38,759 bases of DNA from Bacteroidales bacterium (GCA_012519515.1 JAAYQC010000069.1:1-38759), one strand, 5' to 3'; counted from the first letter of the stretch, positions 24,129-32,226 are shown. The notes: generated by a model from the sequence alone, not told the origin. A program made the numbers and translations.

Positions 24129-24755
24129 TTATAAATATGTTTCAATTGTTGATCCATCTCTGTATTGGTTTGTTCTGTATTTTTTGTTTTTTCCCAACAA
24201 GGTGCGTATTAGGTTGACAGCTGCCTCGTCATGTATCCCGGGAATAATAGTCGTACGGAACTCAACCTCTATTGCCGAATTGTTTAACAGAAGTATGGAA
24301 GTCATAATCTTTTCAATGATATCGGCAGTGACCTGGATTCCGGTTATTTTAGCATATAAACTCTTTTCAGGTAAAGTTTTGACATCCATCGCGATATAAT
24401 CAGCCAACTTGTTTTTAATGATTTTTTGCAACATGGATGGATTAGTGCCATTGGTATCAAGCTTCAGGGAATATCCCAGCGATTTAATCTCTTCAAGCAA
24501 TACCGGCAAATCACCGTAAATAGTTGGTTCACCCCCGGTTACGACAACACCGTCAAGCCAGTTGTTTCTTTCTGCAAGAAAATCCAGCACTGTTTTTTCA
24601 TCAATATCTTCTGTTCTGTCAATCAGCTCAGGGAGGACAAGAGACGGATTATGACAATATCCACACCTGAAATTGCAACCTTTCGTAAAGATTACGGCAG
24701 CAACTTTCCCATCCCAGTCAACAAGACTGTTTTTTACAAAACCCCCTATCCTCAT
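24129..24755 (-). CDS. nrdG: anaerobic ribonucleotide reductase activating enzyme (radical SAM)
   Basis: 208 residues. Generates the glycyl radical on NrdD using S-adenosylmethionine and a 4Fe-4S cluster bound by CNFRCGYC (the CxxxCxxC motif, near residue 27). VVVTGGEPTIYGDLPVLL is the GGE motif that holds the methionine part of SAM, and LKLDTNGTNPSML follows. The start overlaps the nrdD stop as ATGA, indicating translational coupling. It is somewhat longer than the E. coli protein and belongs to the NrdG2/PflA-like shape. The 230 bases after it hold only a weak GC-rich dyad (24072-24098). Confidence 0.95.
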   Translation of the reverse strand: MRIGGFVKNSLVDWDGKVAAVIFTKGCNFRCGYCHNPSLVLPELIDRTEDIDEKTVLDFLAERNNWLDGVVVTGGEPTIYGDLPVLLEEIKSLGYSLKLDTNGTNPSMLQKIIKNKLADYIAMDVKTLPEKSLYAKITGIQVTADIIEKIMTSILLLNNSAIEVEFRTTIIPGIHDEAAVNLIRTLLGKNKKYRTNQYRDGSTIETYL

Positions 24756-26950
24756 CTCCTTGTTTCAGGCTCATGCATCAGACTGCTCAGCCCGGCAACT
24801 GCCACTTCCTCTTTAATCCCGGTGTCCCTGCTCCCCGGCGTGTCTGTTACCCTGAACAGAACCCTGTCTTTATATTCCTGGCGCTTCCCGCTGTTCCATT
24901 GACTGACCGGTCGCAGATAACCTACTATTCTGCTATAAACTTCACAATTTTTTCCGCAATCGGGACATTTAAAATGCTCCCCTGCCACATAACCATGTGA
25001 AGGACAGATGCTGAATGTAGGTGAGAGTGTTATGTACGGTAGACGGAATCCCGCGGTTATTTTTCTTATCAGGTTTTTTACGGAACCGGCGGGAATGTTG
25101 TTTTCTCCCGTAAAAACATGTAGCACTGTTCCTCCCGTGTATAAAGTCTGAAGTTTATCCTGATGTTTGAGAATCTCAAATATGTCGTCGCTATAGTTCA
25201 CGGGGAGTTGAGTGGAATTTGTATAATAAGGACTGGCTCCCTTTAGATACTCATTCCGGTTTGCCGTGATAATATCAGGATATTGAACTGTATCGATCCT
25301 GGCGAAACGGTAGGTGGTGCTTTCTGCCGGAGTGGCTTCAAGGTTGTAAATATTTCCTGTTTCCTCCTGGAACTCAGATAATACACCACGCATATAATCC
25401 ATAATCCTGACAGCAAATTCTTTCCCTTCCACGGTGTCAATCCCAACTCCGAGATGGTTTATGCAACACTCATTCATACCCACGATACCGATGGTTGAAA
25501 AATGGTTTTTCCAGTAGCAATTATAGCGCTTATAAATATCTCTCAGATAAAACTTTGAATAAGGATAAAGACCTAGCTCGGTATAGTGTTCAATTGTTTT
25601 TCTTTTGATTTCCAGACTCGTTTTTGCCAGCTCCATCAGGTTCCTTAATCGCTGAAGGAGATTTGATTCCGAAGAAGCTTCATAACCGAGTTTGGGAAGA
25701 TTGATGGTAACTACACCAACTGAGCCGGTCAGGGGAGCTGATGCAAAGAGACCACCTCCGCGTTTTATCAGTTCTCTTTTATCAAGGCGCAGACGGCAGC
25801 ACATACTTCTCACATCTTCAGGATTAAGGTCGGAATTGACAAAATTTGAAAAGTACGGGATGCCGTATTTAGCTGTCATTTCCCAGATCCCGTTCAGCTC
25901 AGGGTCATCCCATTGGAAATCGCGGGTAATGTTGTAAGTGGGTATGGGAAAGGAGAAGGGACTTCCCGTTTCATCTCCTTCAAGCATGATCTCGGCAAAA
26001 GCTTTATTCAGCATTGTCATTTCCTGCTGATAATCGCCGTACACGGAGTCCTGCATTTCACCTCCACAAATAACAGCTTCATTTTTAAGAAAATCGGGAA
26101 CGGTAAGATCCATTGTTATATTAGTGAACGGAGTTTGAAATCCGACTCTCGTGGGGATATTCATATTAAAAAGGAATTCCTGCAAGGCCTGCTTAATCTG
26201 CTTGTAGTTCAGTTTGTCGTGTCTTATAAACGGAGCAAGAAGGGTATCGAAGTTTGAAAAGGCCTGGGCACCGGCAGCTTCTCCCTGCATCGTGTAGAAG
26301 AAATTAACTATTTGCCCAAGCGCCGTTCTGAAATGACGAGCGGGTTTGGTCTGTGTTTTTCCATCGACGCCCCTGAAGCCAGTAAGAAGAAGATCTTTAA
26401 GATCCCATCCCACGCAATAAACACTCAAAAACCCCAGGTCATGAATATGAAAATATCCCTGCTTATGTGCTGAAGCAATATTTTCGGGATATATTCTTTC
26501 GAGCCAGTACTGAGATGTTATTGTTGTTGATATATGCTGGTTCAGACCCTGAAGAGAGTATGAAGAATTAGCGCTCTCCCTGACTCGCCAGTCTGATACG
26601 GTAAGGTAATTATCAATAACTTCGATGTTTGTAAAAAGTTCTCTGGTGTTTCTAACAAGTTCTCTCTGCTTTCGATAAAGTATATAGGCTTTCACGAGAT
26701 CAAAATCACCATCCTCAAACAATGCATGCTCCACATGATCCTGGATTCGTTCGACAGTCAGAGTTTCACTCTTCAATAATAGAGCCAGCCGGTCCGACAC
26801 AATTGATGTAAGGCTTTTTGCTTTTGACCGGTCAGGTTTTCCGATCGCGCGCGTTGCTTTAAAAATTGCATTTTCAATTTTTTCAGGATTAAATGCAACT
26901 ACTTCTCCATTACGTTTAATAACCTGAGACAAAAGAAGTTCACCATTCAT
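24752..26950 (-). CDS. nrdD: anaerobic (class III) ribonucleoside-triphosphate reductase
   Basis: 732 residues. Reduces NTPs to dNTPs under anoxic conditions. Residues 5-95 are an ATP-cone allosteric domain (VIKRNGEVVAFNPEKIENAIFKATRAIG). The barrel contains RSMCCRLRLDKREL with an active-site Cys candidate. The C-terminus has a four-Cys zinc site (CPSHG...CPDCGKNC) and the glycyl-radical loop SRIVGYLRPVSQWNSGKRQEYKDR, with Gly677 as the likely radical site. About 25 residues beyond the usual end (TDTPGSRDTG...EPETRR) are unusual. The gene lies downstream of a cobalamin riboswitch, so it is expected to be turned down when B12 is plentiful. Confidence 0.97.
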   Translation of the reverse strand: MNGELLLSQVIKRNGEVVAFNPEKIENAIFKATRAIGKPDRSKAKSLTSIVSDRLALLLKSETLTVERIQDHVEHALFEDGDFDLVKAYILYRKQRELVRNTRELFTNIEVIDNYLTVSDWRVRESANSSYSLQGLNQHISTTITSQYWLERIYPENIASAHKQGYFHIHDLGFLSVYCVGWDLKDLLLTGFRGVDGKTQTKPARHFRTALGQIVNFFYTMQGEAAGAQAFSNFDTLLAPFIRHDKLNYKQIKQALQEFLFNMNIPTRVGFQTPFTNITMDLTVPDFLKNEAVICGGEMQDSVYGDYQQEMTMLNKAFAEIMLEGDETGSPFSFPIPTYNITRDFQWDDPELNGIWEMTAKYGIPYFSNFVNSDLNPEDVRSMCCRLRLDKRELIKRGGGLFASAPLTGSVGVVTINLPKLGYEASSESNLLQRLRNLMELAKTSLEIKRKTIEHYTELGLYPYSKFYLRDIYKRYNCYWKNHFSTIGIVGMNECCINHLGVGIDTVEGKEFAVRIMDYMRGVLSEFQEETGNIYNLEATPAESTTYRFARIDTVQYPDIITANRNEYLKGASPYYTNSTQLPVNYSDDIFEILKHQDKLQTLYTGGTVLHVFTGENNIPAGSVKNLIRKITAGFRLPYITLSPTFSICPSHGYVAGEHFKCPDCGKNCEVYSRIVGYLRPVSQWNSGKRQEYKDRVLFRVTDTPGSRDTGIKEEVAVAGLSSLMHEPETRR

Positions 26951-27005
26951 TTTTAAAAAATTTTAGTTAATAAATGGTAACTAGCGGGGATTTTAACAAA
27001 GAATG

Positions 27006-27020
27006 TCTGTATCGTACAGA
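27006..27020. promoter_or_regulatory. hairpin-forming dyad between riboswitch and nrdD
   Basis: TCTGTA-TCG-TACAGA is a perfect inverted repeat 56-70 bases before the nrdD ATG, within the predicted leader RNA. It may be part of the riboswitch expression platform. The minus strand has no T-run right after it, so simple termination is not obvious. Confidence 0.45.
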
Positions 27021-27057
27021 TACTCAATCACTTTTCACCCGAAAGCTACGAAATTTT

Positions 27058-27215
27058 TATTTCCGGCAGGTCTTCTGACTTATCCCGTTTCAACCGCCTT
27101 CCCGATCACAAATGGACAGTGGCTATCGGTTGAACCATATAATGGGACTTACAGCTACGGGGATAGTTCCGGATTTACACCGGATTCCCTATTAATCTGC
27201 TTAGAACCGGATATG
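27058..27215 (-). promoter_or_regulatory. cobalamin (B12) riboswitch controlling nrdDG
   Basis: Read on the minus strand, the segment contains the conserved blocks of the cobalamin aptamer in order: GGGAATCCGGTGTAAATCCGG, CCCCGTAGCTGTAAG, GCCACTGT and AAGTCAGAAGACCTGCCGG. The closing helix P1 can form between ATATCCGG at the 5' end and CCGGAAAT at the 3' end with one mismatch. The aptamer is about 158 bases and ends about 108 bases before nrdD. Known cobalamin riboswitches repress their genes when adenosylcobalamin or related forms bind. Here it would shut off the B12-independent reductase when B12 can support another, B12-dependent one. Confidence 0.93.
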
Positions 27216-27218
27216 ACA

Positions 27219-27226
27219 CAAAACTA
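27219..27226 (-). promoter_or_regulatory. nrdDG promoter -7 element
   Basis: The minus strand reads TAGTTTTG, matching TAnnTTTG. The expected start, about 7 bases downstream near 27212, falls at the 5' strand of riboswitch P1, so the aptamer would be at the very start of the transcript. No -33 TTG at good spacing was seen. Confidence 0.65.
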
Positions 27227-27271
27227 ATTCTAAGTGATCCGATAATAAAAAATGAACACGGCAACTTATTA

Positions 27272-27347
27272 AGAGTACAATTTAAGTTATCAACAGATTC
27301 GATTTTGTATCCGGTGAAGCGGGAAAACCGGAGCCCGGGAGTACTCT
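27272..27347. other. foldable intergenic segment of unknown role
   Basis: AGAGTAC (27272-27278) is complementary to GTACTCT (27341-27347). The enclosed region contains a second helix, TCCGGT (27310-27315) with ACCGGA (27327-27332). The outer and inner helices together resemble a closed RNA domain. It lies upstream of the nrdD promoter and downstream of the zinc peptidase gene, so on the minus strand it could only be in the 3' region of the peptidase transcript. I could not match it to a known riboswitch or sRNA class. Confidence 0.35.
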
Positions 27348-27397
27348 ATACCAGCTAATAGACTATGCAGAAATGAAATCCGGGCCTGAAACAACAC

Positions 27398-27416
27398 GTT
27401 ATAACAATGTTATAAC
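27398..27416. promoter_or_regulatory. perfect 19-base dyad, possible operator
   Basis: GTTATAACA-A-TGTTATAAC is an exact inverted repeat with 9-base arms and a one-base centre. The centre is too tight for a stable hairpin and the arms are AT-rich, so a protein-binding site is more likely than a terminator. It lies between the zinc peptidase stop and the nrdDG promoter, about 180 bases upstream of that promoter. Confidence 0.5.
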
Positions 27417-27475
27417 ATGGCTTTAAGGCTCTGTAAAACAAGTTTTTACACTTCAAGTTAGCCGTGGAGGGTACG

Positions 27476-27541
27476 GGTAAACCACGGAGAACACCGGATT
27501 ACACGAACTATGCACGGAGAGAACTGAGAACACGGACTATG
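27476..27541. repeat. degenerate CACGGAGAACAC repeat patch
   Basis: Variants of CACGGAGAACAC and CGAACTATG or CGGACTATG occur twice in about 65 bases, just downstream of the zinc peptidase stop. They look like a decayed tandem repeat, similar in kind to the low-complexity patches elsewhere in this window but of another sequence. The ORF at 27464-27865 that crosses it is not a credible gene. Confidence 0.45.
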
Positions 27542-27556
27542 TATGGATTGAGCTTT

Positions 27557-28405
27557 TCAGTTTATGTTTGCATTGAAGGTATCGCCCTGATCAAAATCGC
27601 CGGAGGTATAGCCTTTTCGGAACCACTCCTTACGCTGGGCCGCGGTACCGTGGGTGAAAGCATCAGGAACAACTCTTCCCTGGTATTTCTTCATCAGGAC
27701 GTCATCTCCTACCGAAGCGGCAGCGTTCATAGCTTCTTCAATATCGCCCGCCTCGAGGGAGTTGAACATCTTCTGGTCGTAGTGAGCCCACATCCCTGCC
27801 AGGAAATCAGCCTGCAGTTCAAGCCTGACAAGGAGTTTGTTTGCATTTACCTGGCTCATCCCTGATCGCCGGTTGTTTACATCGCCCAGTATTCCCAGGA
27901 GGTTCTGCACATGATGTCCGACCTCATGTGCAATCACATACGCTATTGCAAAATCGCCGTTAACCCCGAGATTTGCGCTCAGGTCGTCGAAAAATGCAAG
28001 GTCTATATATACCTTCTGATCGCCGGGGCAGTAGAACGGCCCGCTGGCAGCAGTTGCATATCCGCATGCCGACTGTACCTGGTCGCGGAAAAGGACGAGC
28101 ACGGGCGGCTTATAGGTCATGTTCGACTGCTCGAAAAGTTTTCCCCAGACATCTTCCGTTCCGGCCAGAACCACGCTCACAAAGTCCACCATTTCCTCTT
28201 CTTCGGGAGTTGAGGTAAATTCACCCGATTCTGTTGATACTGCAGGGGAATTGTCAATTATTGAGGACGGGTCGCCGCCCAGAAGAAGCACTATCAGCAC
28301 TATGACAACAGTACCTATGCCTCCTCCCACCGCCATCCTGCCTCCGCTGCTCATTCCTCTGCGGTCTTCCACATTATCGCTTTTTCGTCTGCCTTCTGTT
28401 CTCAT
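27557..28405 (-). CDS. neutral zinc metallopeptidase (YpfJ-like, PF04228 type)
   Basis: About 282 residues. A short cytoplasmic N-terminus (MRTEGRRKSDNVEDRRG) is followed by a Gly-rich segment and one membrane helix (GTVVIVLIVLLLGG). The catalytic domain then starts near residue 70. The zinc motif is HEVGHHVQ, with a likely third ligand in LELQADFLAGMW. CGYATAASGPFYCPGDQKVYIDLAFF is highly typical of the family. The substrate is unknown; the catalytic domain should face the periplasm. I start at the ATG 28405 because the track's 24 extra residues upstream are not family-like. It is downstream of an EEP-family gene on the same strand, 138 bases away. Confidence 0.92.
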   Translation of the reverse strand: MRTEGRRKSDNVEDRRGMSSGGRMAVGGGIGTVVIVLIVLLLGGDPSSIIDNSPAVSTESGEFTSTPEEEEMVDFVSVVLAGTEDVWGKLFEQSNMTYKPPVLVLFRDQVQSACGYATAASGPFYCPGDQKVYIDLAFFDDLSANLGVNGDFAIAYVIAHEVGHHVQNLLGILGDVNNRRSGMSQVNANKLLVRLELQADFLAGMWAHYDQKMFNSLEAGDIEEAMNAAASVGDDVLMKKYQGRVVPDAFTHGTAAQRKEWFRKGYTSGDFDQGDTFNANIN

Positions 28406-28543
28406 TTTTTTGTTCTTTGTTTGAATTATACCCGCGAACTCCGTCAAATCCCGTACCGGAAGTCCGGAATGGAACAACGGAATGCCAATAACTGTTAAAA
28501 ATATAAAAGTTTAGTGAATACCTGATTTATTTAGCCGGCAGAA

Positions 28544-29440
28544 TTAAGGAACCCTCAGCGGTTTATCGGATTCAGGTTTCAGCGAGACACTTGCCATTAC
28601 CGGCCAGTGATCGGAAATGTAAATCCCGTGGTCCTTTCGGATAAAAGTTCTGTGGTCTAGTACTTTCATTCCGTTACGCACAAAGATATAATCGATCCTG
28701 CCCGACGATATACTGTCGGAAAAGCCGTTGAAGGTATATGCCGGTCCGGTTGGTCTTTTTTCCGACACGGCATAAGTATCGGCAAGAATAGGCAGGCTTT
28801 CGAACGGACCCGTGAGTATCTCGTATCCTTTCGCGGAGATTCGCATGTTGAAATCGCCTGTTATCACGAAGGGGAAACCGGCAGTGATGCTGTCGACTTT
28901 ATTAAGCAGCAGACTGGAGCTCATTATCCTTGCCGAGTCGGAGTCGTGAGCAAAGTGAGTATTAAAGAAAAAGAAATGTTTTGATGATGTTTTTTCCGAC
29001 AGTTCCACCCATGTTACTATTCTTGGAAGTCCGGCCCCCCAGGCCTGCGATCCTGCCACCGAAGGGGAATCAGACAGCCAGAAGGTTTTCGAACGTATCA
29101 GGTCGAACCTGTCCTTCCTGAAGAATACCGGGTTCATCTCCCCTTGTTTTACACCGTCGCTTCTTCCCACTCCCACCGAACTGTAATCGGTCAGAGCGGA
29201 ATCGATGTACTCATACTGATGATTCAGTACCTCCTGCATTCCGATAAGGTCGGGCATTTCTTCCTTGAGGAAACTGCACAGGAATGCCGCGCGGTTGGGC
29301 CACGCGTTGATGCTGTCGCGCGGGTTGTCGTACCTGATATTGAAAGTCATGACCTTCAGGGTATCCGGATCCTGCTTTCTCTTACAGTTGGGAAGAAGAA
29401 TGATAAGGAACATGGCGATAAGAAAACACAATTTCTTCAT
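28544..29440 (-). CDS. endonuclease/exonuclease/phosphatase (EEP) family lipoprotein
   Basis: 298 residues with a lipoprotein-like signal (FLIAMFLIILLPNC, Cys at about residue 19). The EEP fold has VMTFNIRYDNPRD, LIGMQEVL (metal-binding Glu), FNTHFAHDSDSAR, ITGDFNMRI (Asp, Asn) and the C-terminal SDHWPVMASV catalytic His. Members act on phosphodiester substrates ranging from nucleic acids to sugar phosphates and phospholipids. An exported form in Bacteroidota probably degrades an extracellular or periplasmic substrate, which I cannot name. It diverges from mutL, sharing a palindromic promoter. Confidence 0.92.
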   Translation of the reverse strand: MKKLCFLIAMFLIILLPNCKRKQDPDTLKVMTFNIRYDNPRDSINAWPNRAAFLCSFLKEEMPDLIGMQEVLNHQYEYIDSALTDYSSVGVGRSDGVKQGEMNPVFFRKDRFDLIRSKTFWLSDSPSVAGSQAWGAGLPRIVTWVELSEKTSSKHFFFFNTHFAHDSDSARIMSSSLLLNKVDSITAGFPFVITGDFNMRISAKGYEILTGPFESLPILADTYAVSEKRPTGPAYTFNGFSDSISSGRIDYIFVRNGMKVLDHRTFIRKDHGIYISDHWPVMASVSLKPESDKPLRVP

Positions 29441-29535
29441 AGAAAGATAATTTTGATGAGATACGGGGCATCACTGACAAAAATAATAAAAGCTGAAAAC
29501 TGATAATGCGAATTTCCTTGTACAAAAGCAATATT

Positions 29536-29554
29536 GCAAATATACTATATTTGC
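29536..29554. promoter_or_regulatory. symmetrical divergent promoter between the EEP lipoprotein gene and mutL
   Basis: GCAAATATA-C-TATATTTGC is a perfect palindrome with 9-base arms. Each strand reads TATATTTG, a full match to TAnnTTTG, so one -7 element faces mutL (29546-29553) and the other faces the EEP gene (29537-29544). The two are one base apart, so polymerase cannot occupy both at once. A possible mutL -33 TTG lies at 29518-29520, though its spacing of 25 is long. Confidence 0.65.
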
Positions 29555-29579
29555 ATCAGGTTTAAAACGAGGATGAAAA

Positions 29580-31376
29580 ATGCCCGATGTTATAAAGCTG
29601 TTACCCGATTCGGTTGCAAATCAGATAGCTGCAGGGGAAGTGATTCAGAGGCCTTCATCGGTGGTGAAGGAATTGATGGAGAATGCAGTCGATGCCGGAT
29701 CAGAGAAAATAGATGTCGTCATCAGGGATTCCGGAAGGACTCTCATCCAGGTGATAGATAACGGCACCGGCATGTCGGAGACTGATGCCCGGCTGGCATT
29801 TGAAAGGCATGCCACTTCAAAGATTACCACTGCAAACGACCTTTTCAAAATAAGCACCAAGGGTTTCCGCGGAGAAGCCCTTGCCTCCATAGCTGCCGTT
29901 GCCATGGTTGAGCTCCGTACCAAAAGAGAAGAGGATGAATCAGGAACCCTGCTTGAGATCAGCGCTTCGAAAGTGGAGACACAGGAGCCATGCAGCTGTT
30001 CCACCGGTTCGAACATTTCAGTGAAGAACCTGTTTTTCAACATCCCTGCCAGGAGAAAATTCCTCAAATCGGACAATACCGAGATGAGGCATATAATCAA
30101 TGAGTTCCAGAAGATTGTCATAGCCCATCCCGAAATCAGGTTCACCCTTATTCACAACGACAGCGAGGTTTACAACCTTCTCCGGGGAAGCACACGGCAA
30201 AGGATAATCTCCGTCTTCGGCCGGCAAATAAACAACGACCTTATCAGGCTCGACACAAGCACCACCCTCATTGCCATCAGCGGCTTTATAGGAAAGCCTG
30301 AAAACGCAAGACGGTCATTCGGAGAGCAGTTCTTTTTCGTGAACAACAGGTTCATGAAACATCCCTATTTCCACAAGGCAGTAATTGAAGCCTATCAGAA
30401 CTTGCTGCCCCCTGAAGCCATACCTTCTTATTTTATATTCATGGAGGCCGATCCCGCGTCCATCGACATAAATATTCACCCCACCAAGACGGAGATCAAG
30501 TTCGAGGACGAAAGAGCTATCTGGCAGATACTGATGGCTTCGGTCAGGGAAGCCCTGGGCAGGTTCAATATAGTGCCTTCGCTCGATTTCAAAGGTGAAG
30601 GGCTTGTAGATATTCCGGTAATATCCTCATTCCGGGACATTCCCGAGCCGCCACCGATCACGATCAATCCTGACTACGACCCCTTTGCCGGCGATGACAG
30701 GCATTCGACGCAAAGCAGGCTTATCGAAAGGTTTGAAAGGGAGAAAACTGAAGGCTGGGAGAAACTGTACGAAGGTCATGAAAGAGATAAGGAGGATAGC
30801 AGCAGGGTATTTGCCGACAGGAAGTTTTTCCAGATGAAGAACAAGTATATAATCTGTCCCGTTAAGTCGGGACTGATGATCATCGATCAGAAAAGAGCTC
30901 ACGAAAGGGTACTTTTTGAACAGTTCCTGAAAAATCTGGAGAACCGTCTCAGTCTCAGCCAGGCCCAGCTATTCCCGGTTGAAGTCACCCTCGACCCTTC
31001 TGATATTTTGATACTCAAGGAAATAGAAGACGATCTCCGGCTGTTGGGATTCGCCTTTGAATACAGGGATGAAAATTCAATTTCAATAACCGGGAAACCT
31101 TCGGGCATTGGTACCGACGATCCCGCGATGATGATTGAGATACTTCTCGAGGAATTCAAGAGAACAAAGTCAGATCCTGCCGCGGGCATAAGGGAAAAAG
31201 TTGCATCAGCCATGGCAGGCGCATCTGCAATTCCGTATGGCAAGCCCCTGATGAAAGACGAAATGGAGGAATTGTTCGACGCTCTCTTCCTGTGCAAGGC
31301 TCCCAACTATTCACCGACCGGGAAACCCGTGATCAACATCCTTACCATGGATGAGATTGACAGGCGACTGAAATAA
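29580..31376 (+). CDS. mutL: DNA mismatch repair protein MutL
   Basis: 598 residues. The N-terminal GHKL ATPase has LPDSVANQIAAGEV, motif I ELMENAVDAGS, motif II DNGTGMS and motif III STKGFRGEALASI, followed by the transducer domain. The C-terminal dimerisation domain begins after about residue 400. At the position of the endonuclease motif DQHAxxExxxxE it reads DQKRAHERVLFE, with Lys and Arg in place of His and Ala. The end reads CKAPNYSPTGKPVI rather than a CPHGRP-type metal motif. MutL couples MutS recognition to strand incision. Whether this protein nicks DNA itself is uncertain. Confidence 0.96.
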   Translation: MPDVIKLLPDSVANQIAAGEVIQRPSSVVKELMENAVDAGSEKIDVVIRDSGRTLIQVIDNGTGMSETDARLAFERHATSKITTANDLFKISTKGFRGEALASIAAVAMVELRTKREEDESGTLLEISASKVETQEPCSCSTGSNISVKNLFFNIPARRKFLKSDNTEMRHIINEFQKIVIAHPEIRFTLIHNDSEVYNLLRGSTRQRIISVFGRQINNDLIRLDTSTTLIAISGFIGKPENARRSFGEQFFFVNNRFMKHPYFHKAVIEAYQNLLPPEAIPSYFIFMEADPASIDINIHPTKTEIKFEDERAIWQILMASVREALGRFNIVPSLDFKGEGLVDIPVISSFRDIPEPPPITINPDYDPFAGDDRHSTQSRLIERFEREKTEGWEKLYEGHERDKEDSSRVFADRKFFQMKNKYIICPVKSGLMIIDQKRAHERVLFEQFLKNLENRLSLSQAQLFPVEVTLDPSDILILKEIEDDLRLLGFAFEYRDENSISITGKPSGIGTDDPAMMIEILLEEFKRTKSDPAAGIREKVASAMAGASAIPYGKPLMKDEMEELFDALFLCKAPNYSPTGKPVINILTMDEIDRRLK

Positions 31377-31421
31377 ACCCTGCAATTTTTCTGAAGCCAT
31401 ATATGATCCGGATGTAAGCTC

Positions 31422-31452
31422 TTTGTCGGATAAATTGATAATAGTATCTTTG
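31422..31452 (+). promoter_or_regulatory. promoter of the rhomboid gene pair (TTTG-N19-TATCTTTG)
   Basis: TTTG at 31422-31425 and TATCTTTG at 31445-31452 are separated by exactly 19 bases, the best consensus promoter in the window. Transcription should start near 31460. That leaves the TTG at 31461 too close to the transcript start and supports the ATG at 31479. Confidence 0.8.
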
Positions 31453-31478
31453 CCCAATTATTGAATAAAATCCATTTG

Positions 31479-32222
31479 ATGAACGGATACGGAAGAGGGT
31501 TCTCGGCTTTGCCTCCGGTAGTAAAGAACCTCATTATCATAAATGTCCTTCTGCTTGTAATAACCTGGACCGTCCGAAGCGTTCTCGGCTATGATCTCAC
31601 GGCCGTTCTGGGTCTTTACTTTCCTAAATCGGAGATGTTCAGGCCATTCCAGATCCTTACACACATGTTCATGCATGCCGGCTTCTGGCATCTTTTCTTC
31701 AATATGTTCGCCCTTTACATGTTCGGCGGCGTTCTTGAGACTGTGTGGGGGCCAAAGCGGTTTTTCATTTACTACATGGTTTGCGGGCTTGGGGCTGCCC
31801 TTGTTCATGAATCGGTTATAGCAATCCAGTACGCGAAGGTGATGAAGGCTATCAGGCCCGATCAGCTTCAGCTTGTTCTGGCCGACGGCGCCATGATTCT
31901 GAGTGAGGGAAAACAGTATGCCGATGTCACCATGAAAAATCTCCAGATGATACTTAACATACCGACGGTTGGTGCATCCGGGGCTATTTTCGGTATTCTG
32001 CTTGCTTTCGGGGTCCTTTTCCCGAACACCCAGCTGCTGCTTCTATTCCCCCCTATTCCTATAAGGGCGAAATATTTTGTAATCGGCTACGGTGCCATCG
32101 AATTATGGCTGGCGCTTACACAGCCCGGAAGCAACATAGCTCATGCAGCCCATCTCGGAGGAATGTTATTCGGCTATATCCTGATCAGGTACTGGAGGAA
32201 AACATCAAAAACACTTTACTGA
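31479..32222 (+). CDS. rhomboid family intramembrane serine protease (first of two)
   Basis: About 247 residues, six predicted membrane helices. The first conserved His cluster is LTHMFMHAGFWHLFFNMFALYMFG. The catalytic Ser is in PTVGASGAIFGI (about residue 167) and the catalytic His in AHAAHLGGMLFGY (about 225). Between helices there is an insertion of about 50 residues (IQYAKVMKAIRPDQ...DVTMKNLQMI) just before the catalytic Ser. Such an insertion is found in many Bacteroidota rhomboids but not in E. coli GlpG. It cleaves membrane-protein substrates within the bilayer; the target is unknown. The next rhomboid gene starts four bases after its stop. Confidence 0.93.
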   Translation: MNGYGRGFSALPPVVKNLIIINVLLLVITWTVRSVLGYDLTAVLGLYFPKSEMFRPFQILTHMFMHAGFWHLFFNMFALYMFGGVLETVWGPKRFFIYYMVCGLGAALVHESVIAIQYAKVMKAIRPDQLQLVLADGAMILSEGKQYADVTMKNLQMILNIPTVGASGAIFGILLAFGVLFPNTQLLLLFPPIPIRAKYFVIGYGAIELWLALTQPGSNIAHAAHLGGMLFGYILIRYWRKTSKTLY

Positions 32223-32226
32223 GAAT

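Noticed and set aside
27003-27227. 74-codon plus-strand ORF
   Set aside because: Coincides with the reverse strand of the cobalamin riboswitch.
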